From contig UNSM01000027.1 in the NCBI GenBank assembly GCA_900555425.1, positions 1 to 9,063 of the forward strand: a stretch of 9,063 nt of DNA, read 5' to 3'. The DNA is from Candidatus Saccharimonadota bacterium. GTDB taxonomy: Bacteria > Patescibacteriota > Saccharimonadia > Saccharimonadales > Saccharimonadaceae. Positions 1-6,122 of this stretch are shown one piece after another. Position 1 is the stretch's first letter. Each line of letters begins with the position of its first letter. The position numbers and the translations under genes are program-made. Below the pieces are notes generated by a model. That model made no database searches, had not been told where the DNA came from, and saw only the letters and a list, made by a program, of their open reading frames with translations.

Positions 1-254
1 CTGGAGCCCGGGGGTCTAGTGCTCGGAGGAGGTGCTACACACTCAAACCACGTAGGAGGAGAGGCGTTTGCATACTTACTCATATTGCTGTATGCCAAAT
101 AACTAGCCTTCGTATGCTGCACTTCTAAGACAGATATATTGCTGACCTGGGTTTGCATCATTAAAATAACTATCGAAAAAATACCAATAACAACCAAAGT
201 AACCGCTACCTCAACTATAGTAAAGCCATCACTATTTTTCATTAATCGCGCCAT
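1..254 (-). CDS. type IV prepilin-like protein, 3' end outside the window
   Basis: This is the N-terminal 84 residues of a protein that continues past the left edge. It starts MARLMKNSDG, then FTIVEVAVTL and a hydrophobic stretch to about residue 33. This is the classic class III signal: a short basic leader, Gly10 before the cleavage site, an aromatic residue at mature position 1 and Glu at mature position 5. Prepilin peptidase would cut after Gly10, and the mature protein would join or prime a type IV pilus-type filament. The visible end is proline-rich with one Cys (residue 72). The ATG at 254 is chosen because AGGTGG lies 7 nt upstream. An internal ATG at 242, sharing its A with the upstream TAA, is possible but has no Shine-Dalgarno. 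The gene overlaps the upstream prepilin by 13 nt, so the two are probably translationally coupled. Major versus minor pilin cannot be decided. Confidence 0.8.
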   Translation of the reverse strand, partial: MARLMKNSDGFTIVEVAVTLVVIGIFSIVILMMQTQVSNISVLEVQHTKASYLAYSNMSKYANASPPTWFECVAPPPSTRPPGS

Positions 255-727
255 ATACTATCCACCTTTTTTTCTATTCCCGTCAAACGCTCTCTATAAA
301 TAATGCTGTATTTAGTGCAAGTTGCCGCTACTAAGTCAGATATAGGACCAGAAGCTGGCTTCGTGCAATCTCCATCATCTATGTTCGATGCTTCATATAA
401 TAACTCGCCGTGATTTCCGCCAGCCCAGTCGCTCCGATTACACTTAACCATTTCTTTTTTCAACGAATCATCACCCACAATAGACGTAAAATTTTTAATC
501 AAGTCTCTACACGATGGATACTCATGACCGATACGACTGGCGCTATTATACTTATAATATCGCTCCAACTTCAGAGATAACGTGGTAACATTGGCGCGCT
601 GACGCTCATCTCTAGTTCGATTTAAAAACCTATCACCACCAACCAAAGTAATTCCAGCCAAAATCGACACAACCACAATAACTACTGCCACTTCAATTAT
701 CGTATAACCACCCGTCCCACGATTCAT
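242..727 (-). CDS. type IV prepilin-like protein
   Basis: A 161-residue protein when started at the ATG at 727; a TTG six codons upstream (745) would extend it but lies within the promoter. It opens MNRGTGG, then YTIIEVAVVI and a hydrophobic helix to about residue 25. That is a prepilin peptidase site after Gly7 with Glu at mature position 5. Mature type IV pilins are inserted in the membrane by this helix and assembled into pili or pseudopili. The globular domain (about 30-161) has four cysteines, in YPSCRD, VKCNR, GDCTK and ATCTK, enough for two disulfides after export. A -10 box ends 6 nt before the ATG, suggesting a leaderless transcript. It lies 44 nt after murB and overlaps the next prepilin gene by 13 nt. 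The pilin class is clear; its exact role in the filament is not. Confidence 0.82.
   Translation of the reverse strand: MNRGTGGYTIIEVAVVIVVVSILAGITLVGGDRFLNRTRDERQRANVTTLSLKLERYYKYNSASRIGHEYPSCRDLIKNFTSIVGDDSLKKEMVKCNRSDWAGGNHGELLYEASNIDDGDCTKPASGPISDLVAATCTKYSIIYRERLTGIEKKVDSIWRD
262..267 (-). promoter_or_regulatory. Shine-Dalgarno for the distal prepilin gene
   Basis: AGGTGG on the minus strand, 7 nt before the ATG at 254, inside the 3' end of the preceding prepilin gene. It decides the start in favour of 254 over the in-frame ATG at 242. Confidence 0.6.
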
Positions 728-733
728 ATCAAT

Positions 734-739
734 ATTGTA
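734..739 (-). promoter_or_regulatory. -10 box of the prepilin operon
   Basis: TACAAT on the minus strand, with a 6-nt spacer to the ATG at 727. Transcription would begin at or next to the start codon. No good -35 hexamer is visible 16-18 nt upstream. The same TACAAT-6 nt-ATG arrangement occurs at 4815-4827. Confidence 0.5.
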
Positions 740-751
740 GCGCAAATCTAC

Positions 752-767
752 AAAAAAGCATATGCTT
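752..767 (-). terminator. possible weak terminator after murB
   Basis: Read on the minus strand, the palindrome AAGCATATGCTT (756-767) runs into six T's. The stem is only 4-6 bp, so termination would be weak at best. It sits between the murB stop and the prepilin promoter. Confidence 0.28.
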
Positions 768-771
768 ATTA

Positions 772-1794
772 TCAGGAAAGTTCTAATGGCTCTTGCTCAA
801 TTTTTATACCGAACTTGTCAAAGACAATTTGCACAATTTCCTCACGAATCGCCGCCAAGTCATCATATCCCGTTGCCGAATCATTCACGAGCACCAACGC
901 GTTCTTCTCATAAACCCGCATGCCGTGACTGCGATAACCCCTTAAGCCAGCCTTATCTATCAACCAACCTGTCGGGATTTTATATCTTCCGTCAGACATT
1001 GCATAATTTGGAATGTCGCTATATTCTTTTTGCAATTCTTCCAATTTCCATTTTTCAACCAGCGCATTTTTGAAGAAAGAACCTGCACTTGGCAATTCCG
1101 CTGGGTCTGGCAATTTTTCCGAGCGAATATTAAGAACTGCCACGCGAATCACCGACAAATTGACCTCACGAATATCATTCTCGTCAATATATTTCTGCAA
1201 AGAAGCGTAGTATGGCGGTTTCGGCTCTGCTTTATTTAGTCGTAAAGTAATATTCAGAATACAATATCGCCCTTTTTCCTTGTCGCGAAAAATGCTGTTT
1301 CGATAAGAAAAATCACATTCGTCAGCGGAAATAGTTACAATTGTGTCGGTTTTTGAATCGTAAGCCTCCAGACTAATCAACGTGTCGGCAATTTCTTGAC
1401 CATACGCCCCAACGTTCTGGACTGGCGCAGCTCCAGCCGTTCCGGGAATTCCCGACATAGCCTCAATTCCCTGAAGTCCAAGCCCAATAGCCTTCTCAAC
1501 AGTCTCATCCCAGACTTCGCCCGCACCAATTTTTACATCAGTTGTTTCGTCAGTTTCAGAGATAACCTCAAAACCTTTGATCTTATTCAACAGTACGATT
1601 CCTTCAAAAACCTCGTCGTGCGTAATCACATTGCTGCCACCACCCAGCACAAAAATCGGCAAATTTTCCTTTCGGGCATTACGATATAGCGACACAACAT
1701 CACCAGCAGAATCCGCTGTCGCCATATAGCGAGCCTCACCTCCCAATTTCATAGTTGTGTATTGTTTCAGTGATATATTAGTCATAACGTCCAT
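772..1794 (-). CDS. murB: UDP-N-acetylenolpyruvoylglucosamine reductase (MurB)
   Basis: A 340-residue cytoplasmic flavoenzyme that reduces UDP-GlcNAc-enolpyruvate to UDP-MurNAc with NADPH, the second committed step of peptidoglycan synthesis. FAD-binding motifs are clear: GGGSN (51-55) and SGIPGTAGAAPVQNVGAYGQ (114-133). The substrate domain carries SYRNSIFR (163-170, with the family's catalytic-site Arg165) and PSAGSFFKN (235-243), where Ser239 is the expected proton donor. The C-terminal Glu pair (334/336) probably supplies the acidic catalytic residue. The length and the YGQ loop match the longer, E. coli-like type I MurB rather than the shorter type II. The ATG at 1794 is preferred over the one at 1785 because a TATACT box ends exactly 6 nt before it. 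The gene ends in three tandem in-frame stops (TGA TAA TAA). Confidence 0.95.
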   Translation of the reverse strand: MDVMTNISLKQYTTMKLGGEARYMATADSAGDVVSLYRNARKENLPIFVLGGGSNVITHDEVFEGIVLLNKIKGFEVISETDETTDVKIGAGEVWDETVEKAIGLGLQGIEAMSGIPGTAGAAPVQNVGAYGQEIADTLISLEAYDSKTDTIVTISADECDFSYRNSIFRDKEKGRYCILNITLRLNKAEPKPPYYASLQKYIDENDIREVNLSVIRVAVLNIRSEKLPDPAELPSAGSFFKNALVEKWKLEELQKEYSDIPNYAMSDGRYKIPTGWLIDKAGLRGYRSHGMRVYEKNALVLVNDSATGYDDLAAIREEIVQIVFDKFGIKIEQEPLELS

Positions 1795-1800
1795 GCATAT

Positions 1801-1806
1801 AGTATA
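1801..1806 (-). promoter_or_regulatory. -10 box of murB, leaderless geometry
   Basis: TATACT on the minus strand followed by a 6-nt spacer and the ATG at 1794. The predicted transcript starts at the initiation codon, and no Shine-Dalgarno is visible. The -35 region is weak. Confidence 0.5.
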
Positions 1807-1832
1807 TCATTTTACTCGGCCGTCATCTATGA

Positions 1833-1838
1833 TATAAT
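1833..1838 (+). promoter_or_regulatory. -10 box of tRNA-Arg
   Basis: A perfect TATAAT 10 nt before the first base of the tRNA, giving a short 5' leader. It diverges from the murB promoter, whose -10 box lies 27 nt away. No convincing -35 hexamer is seen. Confidence 0.55.
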
Positions 1839-1848
1839 AACTTCATAC

Positions 1849-1925
1849 GCACCCGTAGCTCAGCGGATTAGAGTACTTGGCTTCGAACCAAGGGGTCGCA
1901 AGTTCGAATCTTGCCGGGTGTACCA
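1849..1925 (+). tRNA. tRNA-Arg (anticodon TCG)
   Basis: A complete 77-nt cloverleaf can be drawn by hand. The acceptor stem is GCACCCG/CGGGTGT with a G-U first pair; the D stem is GCTC/GAGT. The anticodon stem CTTGG/CCAAG encloses loop CTTCGAA, with anticodon TCG at 1883-1885. The T stem is GCAAG/CTTGC with loop TTCGAAT. The discriminator is A, and the 3' CCA is encoded (1923-1925). It reads CGA codons and, by wobble or modification, probably other CGN codons. Confidence 0.95.
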
Positions 1926-1931
1926 AAATAG

Positions 1932-1957
1932 CTCGTCATTATGACGGGTTTTTATTT
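1932..1957 (+). terminator. rho-independent terminator after tRNA-Arg
   Basis: CTCGTCA (1932-1938), a TTA loop, then TGACGGG (1942-1948) form a 7-bp stem with one G-U pair, followed by TTTTTATTT. It starts 7 nt after the tRNA. The reverse strand has a weaker T tract, so it may also help stop transcription arriving from the clp operon. Confidence 0.7.
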
Positions 1958-1994
1958 ATGATGACACTATAAAAACACTAGTCGAGCGGCTGAG

Positions 1995-3515
1995 CTAGCT
2001 ATTCAATGGCGGATTCTGAATTCCCGGCGGCATTTGCGCAGATTGCGAACCTAAAATTTGGCGAATTTGATCAGCGGTGATAATTGTAGTTGAGCCAGGT
2101 GCGACAGTTCCCGCCAGCATTTGCTTGGCGACGGTATTCTCGACAGCTCGCTGGACAACGCGGCGCATCGGGCGAGCCCCCAATCTTGGATCATAGCCAG
2201 CCTCGACTAGCAATTTCTTACCTTCTTCCTCGACCGCAACTTGAATTTTTTGCGGTGCCAAAGTCTTATTAACTCCCGCCAAAATCAAATCAACAACCTG
2301 CAACAGCTCCTCTTTTCCTAGCGGACGGAACAGAACAATTTCATCAAAACGGTTCAAAAACTCTGGGCGGAATAAATTGGCATTAATCAACTCGTTAATA
2401 AATGTCTGCTCGAACTGCTCCAATTGATAGCCCCGCTCAATATATTCACGAATTCTATCCGCGCCAGCATTTGACGTCGCAATTACAATCGTATCGCGAA
2501 AACTAATTTCTCGGTTATTTTCATCGCGAAGTATTCCCTCATCTAAAAGCTGCAAAAGTGTCGTCAAGACCTGTGGATGAGCCTTTTCAATTTCGTCCAA
2601 AAGCACGACAGAGAACGGGCGTTTCTGAACCTGAGCGGTCAAACTCCCTGGATCTCGCGCGCCATCCGCAATTAGCCTAGCCACGTCATCCGGCCTGACA
2701 AATTCGTTCAAATCCAAGCGAATCATATTGCCTTCACCGCCAAAATAAACATCCGCCAAAGCTTTAGAAAGCTCCGTTTTACCAACACCAGTCGGACCAA
2801 GAAATAGGAACGCACCAATCGGTCGATTCTGATTTCTAACACCTGTGCGCGCGCGGCGAATAGCGTCAGAAACAACAGTCACGGCTCGCGTTTGATTGAT
2901 CATTCGCTGATGAATTAACGACTCCAGGTTTAACAATTTTTCCTTTTCGTCACTCAAAGATGCTACTGAAATTTTTATGCCAAGAGTTTTTTCGATCGCG
3001 TCATCCACAGATTGTGCAGTTACTAGCCCGCCACTCGCGTAACTTGCCGCCGCTTCCAAAATTTTCAACGCCTTACCTGGCATTACTAAGTCCTGAACAT
3101 AACGATCACCAACACGATATGCCTCCGCCAGCGCCTGATACATATATGTCACTTTGTGTTGCGCCTCAAATAAAACCAATTGATCGCGCATAATTTTCAT
3201 AGTTTCAGGTTCATTTGACGGTTGGATCGCAATTGTATTCAAAGCATGAGCAAGCTGCGGCTTAGTCTGAGAAATTTGCAAAAATCGCTGATCGTCCATC
3301 GTTAAAATCGTCCTAAGTCTGCCCGCCTCCAGAATTGGCAATAGCACATTACTCAGGTCAACCGAACCAACGCCTTCTTCGAAGAATAATTGCGCATTGT
3401 CCAAGCACAAAATCACGTTTTTCGACAGAAAAGCTTCGTTCAAAATCATCGTGACTAGATTTTCCAATTCCCCGCGACCCGACGCCACGCTAATCAACGA
3501 CGACGCGTCCAGCAT
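1995..3515 (-). CDS. Clp/Hsp100-like ATPase, C-terminal part (rest of D1, and D2) after a frameshift
   Basis: 506 residues from an ATG at 3515, but almost certainly the second part of the gene beginning at 4444. It opens in mid-domain (MLDASSLISVASGRGELE), where Clp proteins have the segment after the D1 Walker A, and that ATG has no Shine-Dalgarno. D1: Walker B is VILCLDNA (34-41) with Asn replacing the catalytic Glu, and the two arginine fingers are replaced by His-Ala (about 90-91). D2 is intact: Walker A GPTGVGKTE (240-248), Walker B VVLLDEIEKAHP (303-314), sensor 1 TSNAG (347-351), arginine finger in FLNRFDEI (386-393) and sensor 2 GARPMRR (446-452). No coiled-coil M domain separates D1 and D2. 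The D2 loop that normally has GYVG is about five residues short and has no aromatic. No V/I/L-G-F ClpP-docking tripeptide is seen between sensor 1 and the arginine finger. The family is certain; partnership with ClpP is doubtful. Confidence 0.85.
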   Translation of the reverse strand: MLDASSLISVASGRGELENLVTMILNEAFLSKNVILCLDNAQLFFEEGVGSVDLSNVLLPILEAGRLRTILTMDDQRFLQISQTKPQLAHALNTIAIQPSNEPETMKIMRDQLVLFEAQHKVTYMYQALAEAYRVGDRYVQDLVMPGKALKILEAAASYASGGLVTAQSVDDAIEKTLGIKISVASLSDEKEKLLNLESLIHQRMINQTRAVTVVSDAIRRARTGVRNQNRPIGAFLFLGPTGVGKTELSKALADVYFGGEGNMIRLDLNEFVRPDDVARLIADGARDPGSLTAQVQKRPFSVVLLDEIEKAHPQVLTTLLQLLDEGILRDENNREISFRDTIVIATSNAGADRIREYIERGYQLEQFEQTFINELINANLFRPEFLNRFDEIVLFRPLGKEELLQVVDLILAGVNKTLAPQKIQVAVEEEGKKLLVEAGYDPRLGARPMRRVVQRAVENTVAKQMLAGTVAPGSTTIITADQIRQILGSQSAQMPPGIQNPPLNS

Positions 3516-4444
3516 AAAACTTGCTGATACATCAGCGAACCAGGAACGCCTCGATGTCCGTCAATCAGCATTTCCGCAAACGCCGACACGACAGTACTTT
3601 TTCCCGCGCCGTCAGCACCAACCAGCGTAATATTCTGCCGCCCGCCAGAACTAAACGTTTTAAGCATCTGCCCCAGCGCCTCCTCGTGCGCAGCCAACTT
3701 AGTCGTAAACGCACCGCCAGATACACTGACGCTAATATTCTGAGCAAATCGACTCAGCAGTGGCGTATAACCAAAAGACCAATCCCTAGCAATTCCGCCC
3801 GTATTTAACGGCTTCTCTTTATATTGGTCAATCAGCGCCTTTATTCGCTCGTACCATCGAATAGCCTCCTCGATATCATGAAAATCGATCTTCATATTCG
3901 CCAGCAAAGAATCGTGTTGTGGCAATTGCTTTACTATCGCCGCCGCCAAAACCGCGCTAGTAATCTTCGGACTTTCCGTGCTCTGCCAAATTTCAATTGC
4001 CGCCTTCCAAATTTGCTCCGTTCGATCCGAATCGTCGACGGAAATATTGCGCAAGAAATTCGGCGTCAAACCCAGCCGCACTGCCAAAAATTGCCCGGCT
4101 CGCGTGCCTGTAATTGCCTCAGCAATATCAATCGGCGTCGGTCTGCGCGGCAATTTGCCCAAAACATCCGCCGCCATCACATCATCAATTGTCTTAGAAT
4201 TTTTACTAATTTCTGCCGTCTTAAGATCTTTTTCCCACCAAATCGACACCATAATCATTGGACCACTCAAGCCAAACAAAAGCCAGCCAATAGCCCCGTG
4301 TTCAATCAACGACCACAGACCAAGTAGCACCATCATAATGCCGACAGCTATCGCCACGATATGCCAAGCATTGCCAAACCTTACAGAAAATCGCGCTTTC
4401 TGGGCTCGTAAACTGTCGTAATTAAATCTCGGCTCTATTTCCAT
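3494..4444 (-). CDS. membrane-anchored Clp/Hsp100-like ATPase, N-terminal part before a frameshift
   Basis: 316 residues from the ATG at 4444, chosen because GGGAG lies 7 nt upstream and the ATG overlaps the preceding stop by 10 nt. Residues 28-45 and about 50-68 are hydrophobic, predicting two membrane helices that anchor the protein. Residues 100-205 contain two roughly similar helical segments (around IDIAEAITGTRAGQFLAVRL and ITSAVLAAAIVKQL) resembling the duplicated Clp N domain. D1 begins near 227, and its Walker A is GADGAGKST (276-284). The last six residues (CWTRRR) are out of frame before TGA. Adding one T to the TTTT run (3516-3519) gives QQVFMLDASSL and joins this part to the downstream one. 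The intact protein would be about 817 residues and span 1995-4444. It is the second gene of an operon behind a small membrane protein. Confidence 0.83.
   Translation of the reverse strand: MEIEPRFNYDSLRAQKARFSVRFGNAWHIVAIAVGIMMVLLGLWSLIEHGAIGWLLFGLSGPMIMVSIWWEKDLKTAEISKNSKTIDDVMAADVLGKLPRRPTPIDIAEAITGTRAGQFLAVRLGLTPNFLRNISVDDSDRTEQIWKAAIEIWQSTESPKITSAVLAAAIVKQLPQHDSLLANMKIDFHDIEEAIRWYERIKALIDQYKEKPLNTGGIARDWSFGYTPLLSRFAQNISVSVSGGAFTTKLAAHEEALGQMLKTFSSGGRQNITLVGADGAGKSTVVSAFAEMLIDGHRGVPGSLMYQQVLCWTRRR
3513..3536 (-). other. frameshift site with adjacent inverted repeat in the Clp-like gene
   Basis: Reading on the minus strand, GCTGATGTATCAGC (3523-3536, a perfect inverted repeat) is followed by AAGTTTTATG. 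The reading frame must change by -1, or one T must be added, at the TTTT (3516-3519) to join the two parts of D1. A recent single-base deletion or an assembly error fits best. Reinitiation at the ATG at 3515 has no Shine-Dalgarno, and the GTT TTA codons are a poor -1 slippery site. Confidence 0.75.
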
Positions 4445-4815
4445 ACAGAAACTCCCATTTGCCATAAAATAATTCCGATAAACGGCATCAGCGGCAGCGC
4501 CAGCCACATAATAATTCCTACAATCATCCACAAAAATCGTAGCAATATCATCAATATTCCGACAATTATCACCATCGAGCGCACCACCGCGCCAATTACT
4601 CGCGAGAACATTTTGTCAAAAAACGCAGATAGCTGCACAGATAAGTCGCCACCAACCGGAGCAGCTGAAATCTGGCGAAACGGATTGAATAAGGTTTTCA
4701 AAAGCAGCCCGACTGAGAAAAAATCCGCGGTTCGTAAAACTCCCAGAAAACTTTGTCGGATATATTGCAACAAGCCATTGCCATACCACCACTGAAAGAT
4801 ACCCACCAAAAACAT
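4435..4815 (-). CDS. small membrane protein of unknown function, first gene of the clp-like operon
   Basis: 126 residues from the ATG at 4815; a longer reading from 4866 would cross the promoter and is not supported. The N-terminal 45 residues are aromatic and amphipathic (FQWWYGNGLL at 7-16, then DFFSVGLLLKTLFNPFRQ at 31-48). Residues 52-66 are polar, and about 80-120 form one or two membrane helices ending in SVWK. No catalytic motif is visible and I do not recognise a named family. Its stop overlaps the start of the membrane-anchored Clp-like ATPase (ATGGAAATAG, 10 nt), so production is probably coupled. Both being membrane proteins, a physical partnership is plausible but is inference. 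A TACAAT box ends 6 nt before the ATG, so the mRNA may be leaderless. Confidence 0.8.
   Translation of the reverse strand: MFLVGIFQWWYGNGLLQYIRQSFLGVLRTADFFSVGLLLKTLFNPFRQISAAPVGGDLSVQLSAFFDKMFSRVIGAVVRSMVIIVGILMILLRFLWMIVGIIMWLALPLMPFIGIILWQMGVSVWK
4452..4456 (-). promoter_or_regulatory. Shine-Dalgarno of the Clp-like gene
   Basis: GGGAG on the minus strand, 7 nt before the ATG at 4444 and inside the end of the preceding gene. It supports 4444 over the earlier in-frame ATG at 4531, which would lie deep in the neighbouring gene. Confidence 0.6.
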
Positions 4816-4821
4816 ATTGAT

Positions 4822-4827
4822 ATTGTA
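4822..4827 (-). promoter_or_regulatory. -10 box of the clp-like operon
   Basis: TACAAT on the minus strand with a 6-nt spacer to the ATG at 4815. It overlaps the possible -35 of the divergent murT promoter, so the two promoters share DNA. Confidence 0.55.
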
Positions 4828-4852
4828 GCACATCGACCCGGCAGAGTATAAT
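4823..4852 (+). promoter_or_regulatory. promoter of murT-gatD-glycosyltransferase operon
   Basis: A perfect TATAAT at 4847-4852 sits 7 nt before the ATG at 4860, giving a predicted leaderless mRNA. TTGTAG at 4823-4828, 18 nt further up, is a weak -35 candidate. Only 44 bp separate this start codon from the divergent one at 4815. Confidence 0.6.
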
Positions 4853-4859
4853 AGACAAT

Positions 4860-6122
4860 ATGGCAAGACAGATGATTAGTACTATTATTGGCAAAAGCGT
4901 CAAGAAAGTCGCTAAATTACGCGGTGGTGGTTCAGCCTTGCCGGGTTTGGTGATTGAAAAAATTGACCCAAAATTTATTCAGAGAACGTTGGCAGATTTG
5001 CCGCAAGGCGTGGTGATTATCAGCGGAACGAATGGAAAAACAACGACGACAAAGATCGTTGTAGAGTTGCTGGAATCAGTTGGACTGAAAGTCTTCACTA
5101 ATCGCACTGGTAGCAATTTTTCCCGAGGCGTGGCAGCAGCGCTACTTGATGAGGTCAATATCCGCGGCAAGCTGGACGCTGACATTGCGGTCCTGGAACT
5201 GGACGAGGCTTGGGCGGTTAAGTTTGTGCAAATTGTTCGTCCGCGCTTTTCCCTGCTTCTGAATGTTATGCGCGATCAATTGGACAGATTTGGAGAAATT
5301 GACAATACAGCCGCATTGCTCCAAAAAATAGCTGAAGCCACCAGCGACACTGTCGTTCTCAACCGCGACGATCCACGGATTTTTAAGATTAGCGAACATA
5401 TTCAGGCTAAAAAAGTTTTCTTCGGCACAACCAGCGAATTGCTTCAATTGATGCCGACAGACGACACTCTAAAATACGGAACCGCAACCGCAAATCAAAG
5501 CGTGGCGGCCGATGTTTTATTGAAAAAAATTAACTCTCAACAGGCGACTTTTCAAATTGACAATAAAGAAATTGACGTAGATCTGCAACTCACTGGAGTT
5601 TACAATCTTCTCAATGCGGCGGCGGCGGTTGCCCTGGCTCGACAAATCGCGGGACCGGAAATTACCGATACGATTTTATCTGCGCTGGAAAACATAAAGC
5701 CGGCGTTTGGTCGTGGCGAAACGATTTACCTGAATGGCACGCCAATTGAGCTTATTTTAGTAAAAAATCCAAGCGGCTTTCGGCTGGCACTTCTGTCGTT
5801 TGCCAAAAATAATAGTGCTACGATGATCGCTGTTAATGACAATTACGCCGACGGACGAGATGTAAGTTGGTTCTGGGACGTCGATTTTTCGCTATTAAAA
5901 AACGTAGCAATGATCAGCGGTGCGCGTGCTTACGATATGGCTTTGCGGCTTCAATATGACGACATTCCAATTGGGAAAATTGACACCAATATTTCGAAAG
6001 CCCTGGAGGATTTCATTAATACTAATCCCGATGAGCCAAAACAGATTTTTTGTAGCTACACAGCCATGACAGCGATTCGTCGCCTATTGAGCGAAAAAAC
6101 CGACGTGGAGGAAATATCATAA
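4860..6122 (+). CDS. murT: lipid II isoglutaminyl synthase, Mur ligase-like subunit MurT
   Basis: 420 residues. MurT activates the alpha-carboxyl of the D-Glu in lipid II or its precursor with ATP, and GatD delivers ammonia, giving D-isoglutamine in the stem peptide on the cytoplasmic side. The Mur ligase central domain is marked by the P-loop GTNGKTTTTK (56-65), NRTGSNFSRG (81-90), the acidic ELDEAW (113-118), LNVMRDQLDRFGE (134-146), LNRDDP (167-172) and TGVYNLLNAAAA (245-256). The C-terminal DUF1727-type domain has NDNYADGRDVSWFWDVDF (326-343), likely to hold the Asp that completes the GatD catalytic triad, and ends with YTAMTAIRRLL (400-410). The usual four-cysteine zinc ribbon of the middle domain is absent: the only Cys is residue 398. 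The stop shares its A with the gatD start (TAATG). No Shine-Dalgarno is present, consistent with a leaderless start. Confidence 0.93.
   Translation: MARQMISTIIGKSVKKVAKLRGGGSALPGLVIEKIDPKFIQRTLADLPQGVVIISGTNGKTTTTKIVVELLESVGLKVFTNRTGSNFSRGVAAALLDEVNIRGKLDADIAVLELDEAWAVKFVQIVRPRFSLLLNVMRDQLDRFGEIDNTAALLQKIAEATSDTVVLNRDDPRIFKISEHIQAKKVFFGTTSELLQLMPTDDTLKYGTATANQSVAADVLLKKINSQQATFQIDNKEIDVDLQLTGVYNLLNAAAAVALARQIAGPEITDTILSALENIKPAFGRGETIYLNGTPIELILVKNPSGFRLALLSFAKNNSATMIAVNDNYADGRDVSWFWDVDFSLLKNVAMISGARAYDMALRLQYDDIPIGKIDTNISKALEDFINTNPDEPKQIFCSYTAMTAIRRLLSEKTDVEEIS
6107..6111 (+). promoter_or_regulatory. Shine-Dalgarno of gatD
   Basis: GGAGG 10 nt before the gatD ATG, within the last codons of murT. 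It supports independent ribosome recruitment as well as coupling through the TAATG overlap. Confidence 0.55.

Noticed and set aside
728..745. TTG start at 745 for the first prepilin.
   Set aside because: These codons overlap the TACAAT box. The ATG at 727 gives a normal short prepilin leader.
762..1073. Plus-strand open frame of 103 codons opposite murB.
   Set aside because: It lies antisense to the conserved C-terminal part of MurB, and its product has no recognisable motif.
1849..1925. tRNA-Arg as an integration site for a mobile element.
   Set aside because: No duplicated tRNA 3' end, integrase or change in gene character is seen beside it.
3513..3536. Programmed -1 ribosomal frameshift in the Clp-like gene.
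   Set aside because: The GTT TTA codons re-pair poorly in the -1 frame, no Shine-Dalgarno-like stimulator was seen, and the hairpin is upstream rather than downstream. A lost T is simpler, though recoding is not excluded.
3824..4421. Long plus-strand open frames (167 and 147 codons) opposite the Clp-like gene.
   Set aside because: They are antisense to a strongly conserved gene, have arginine/histidine/serine-rich compositions typical of shadow frames, and show no Shine-Dalgarno or domain.
4816..4866. A longer version of the small membrane protein starting at 4866.
   Set aside because: It would translate through both divergent promoters and overlap the murT start; the added 17 residues do not look like part of the protein.
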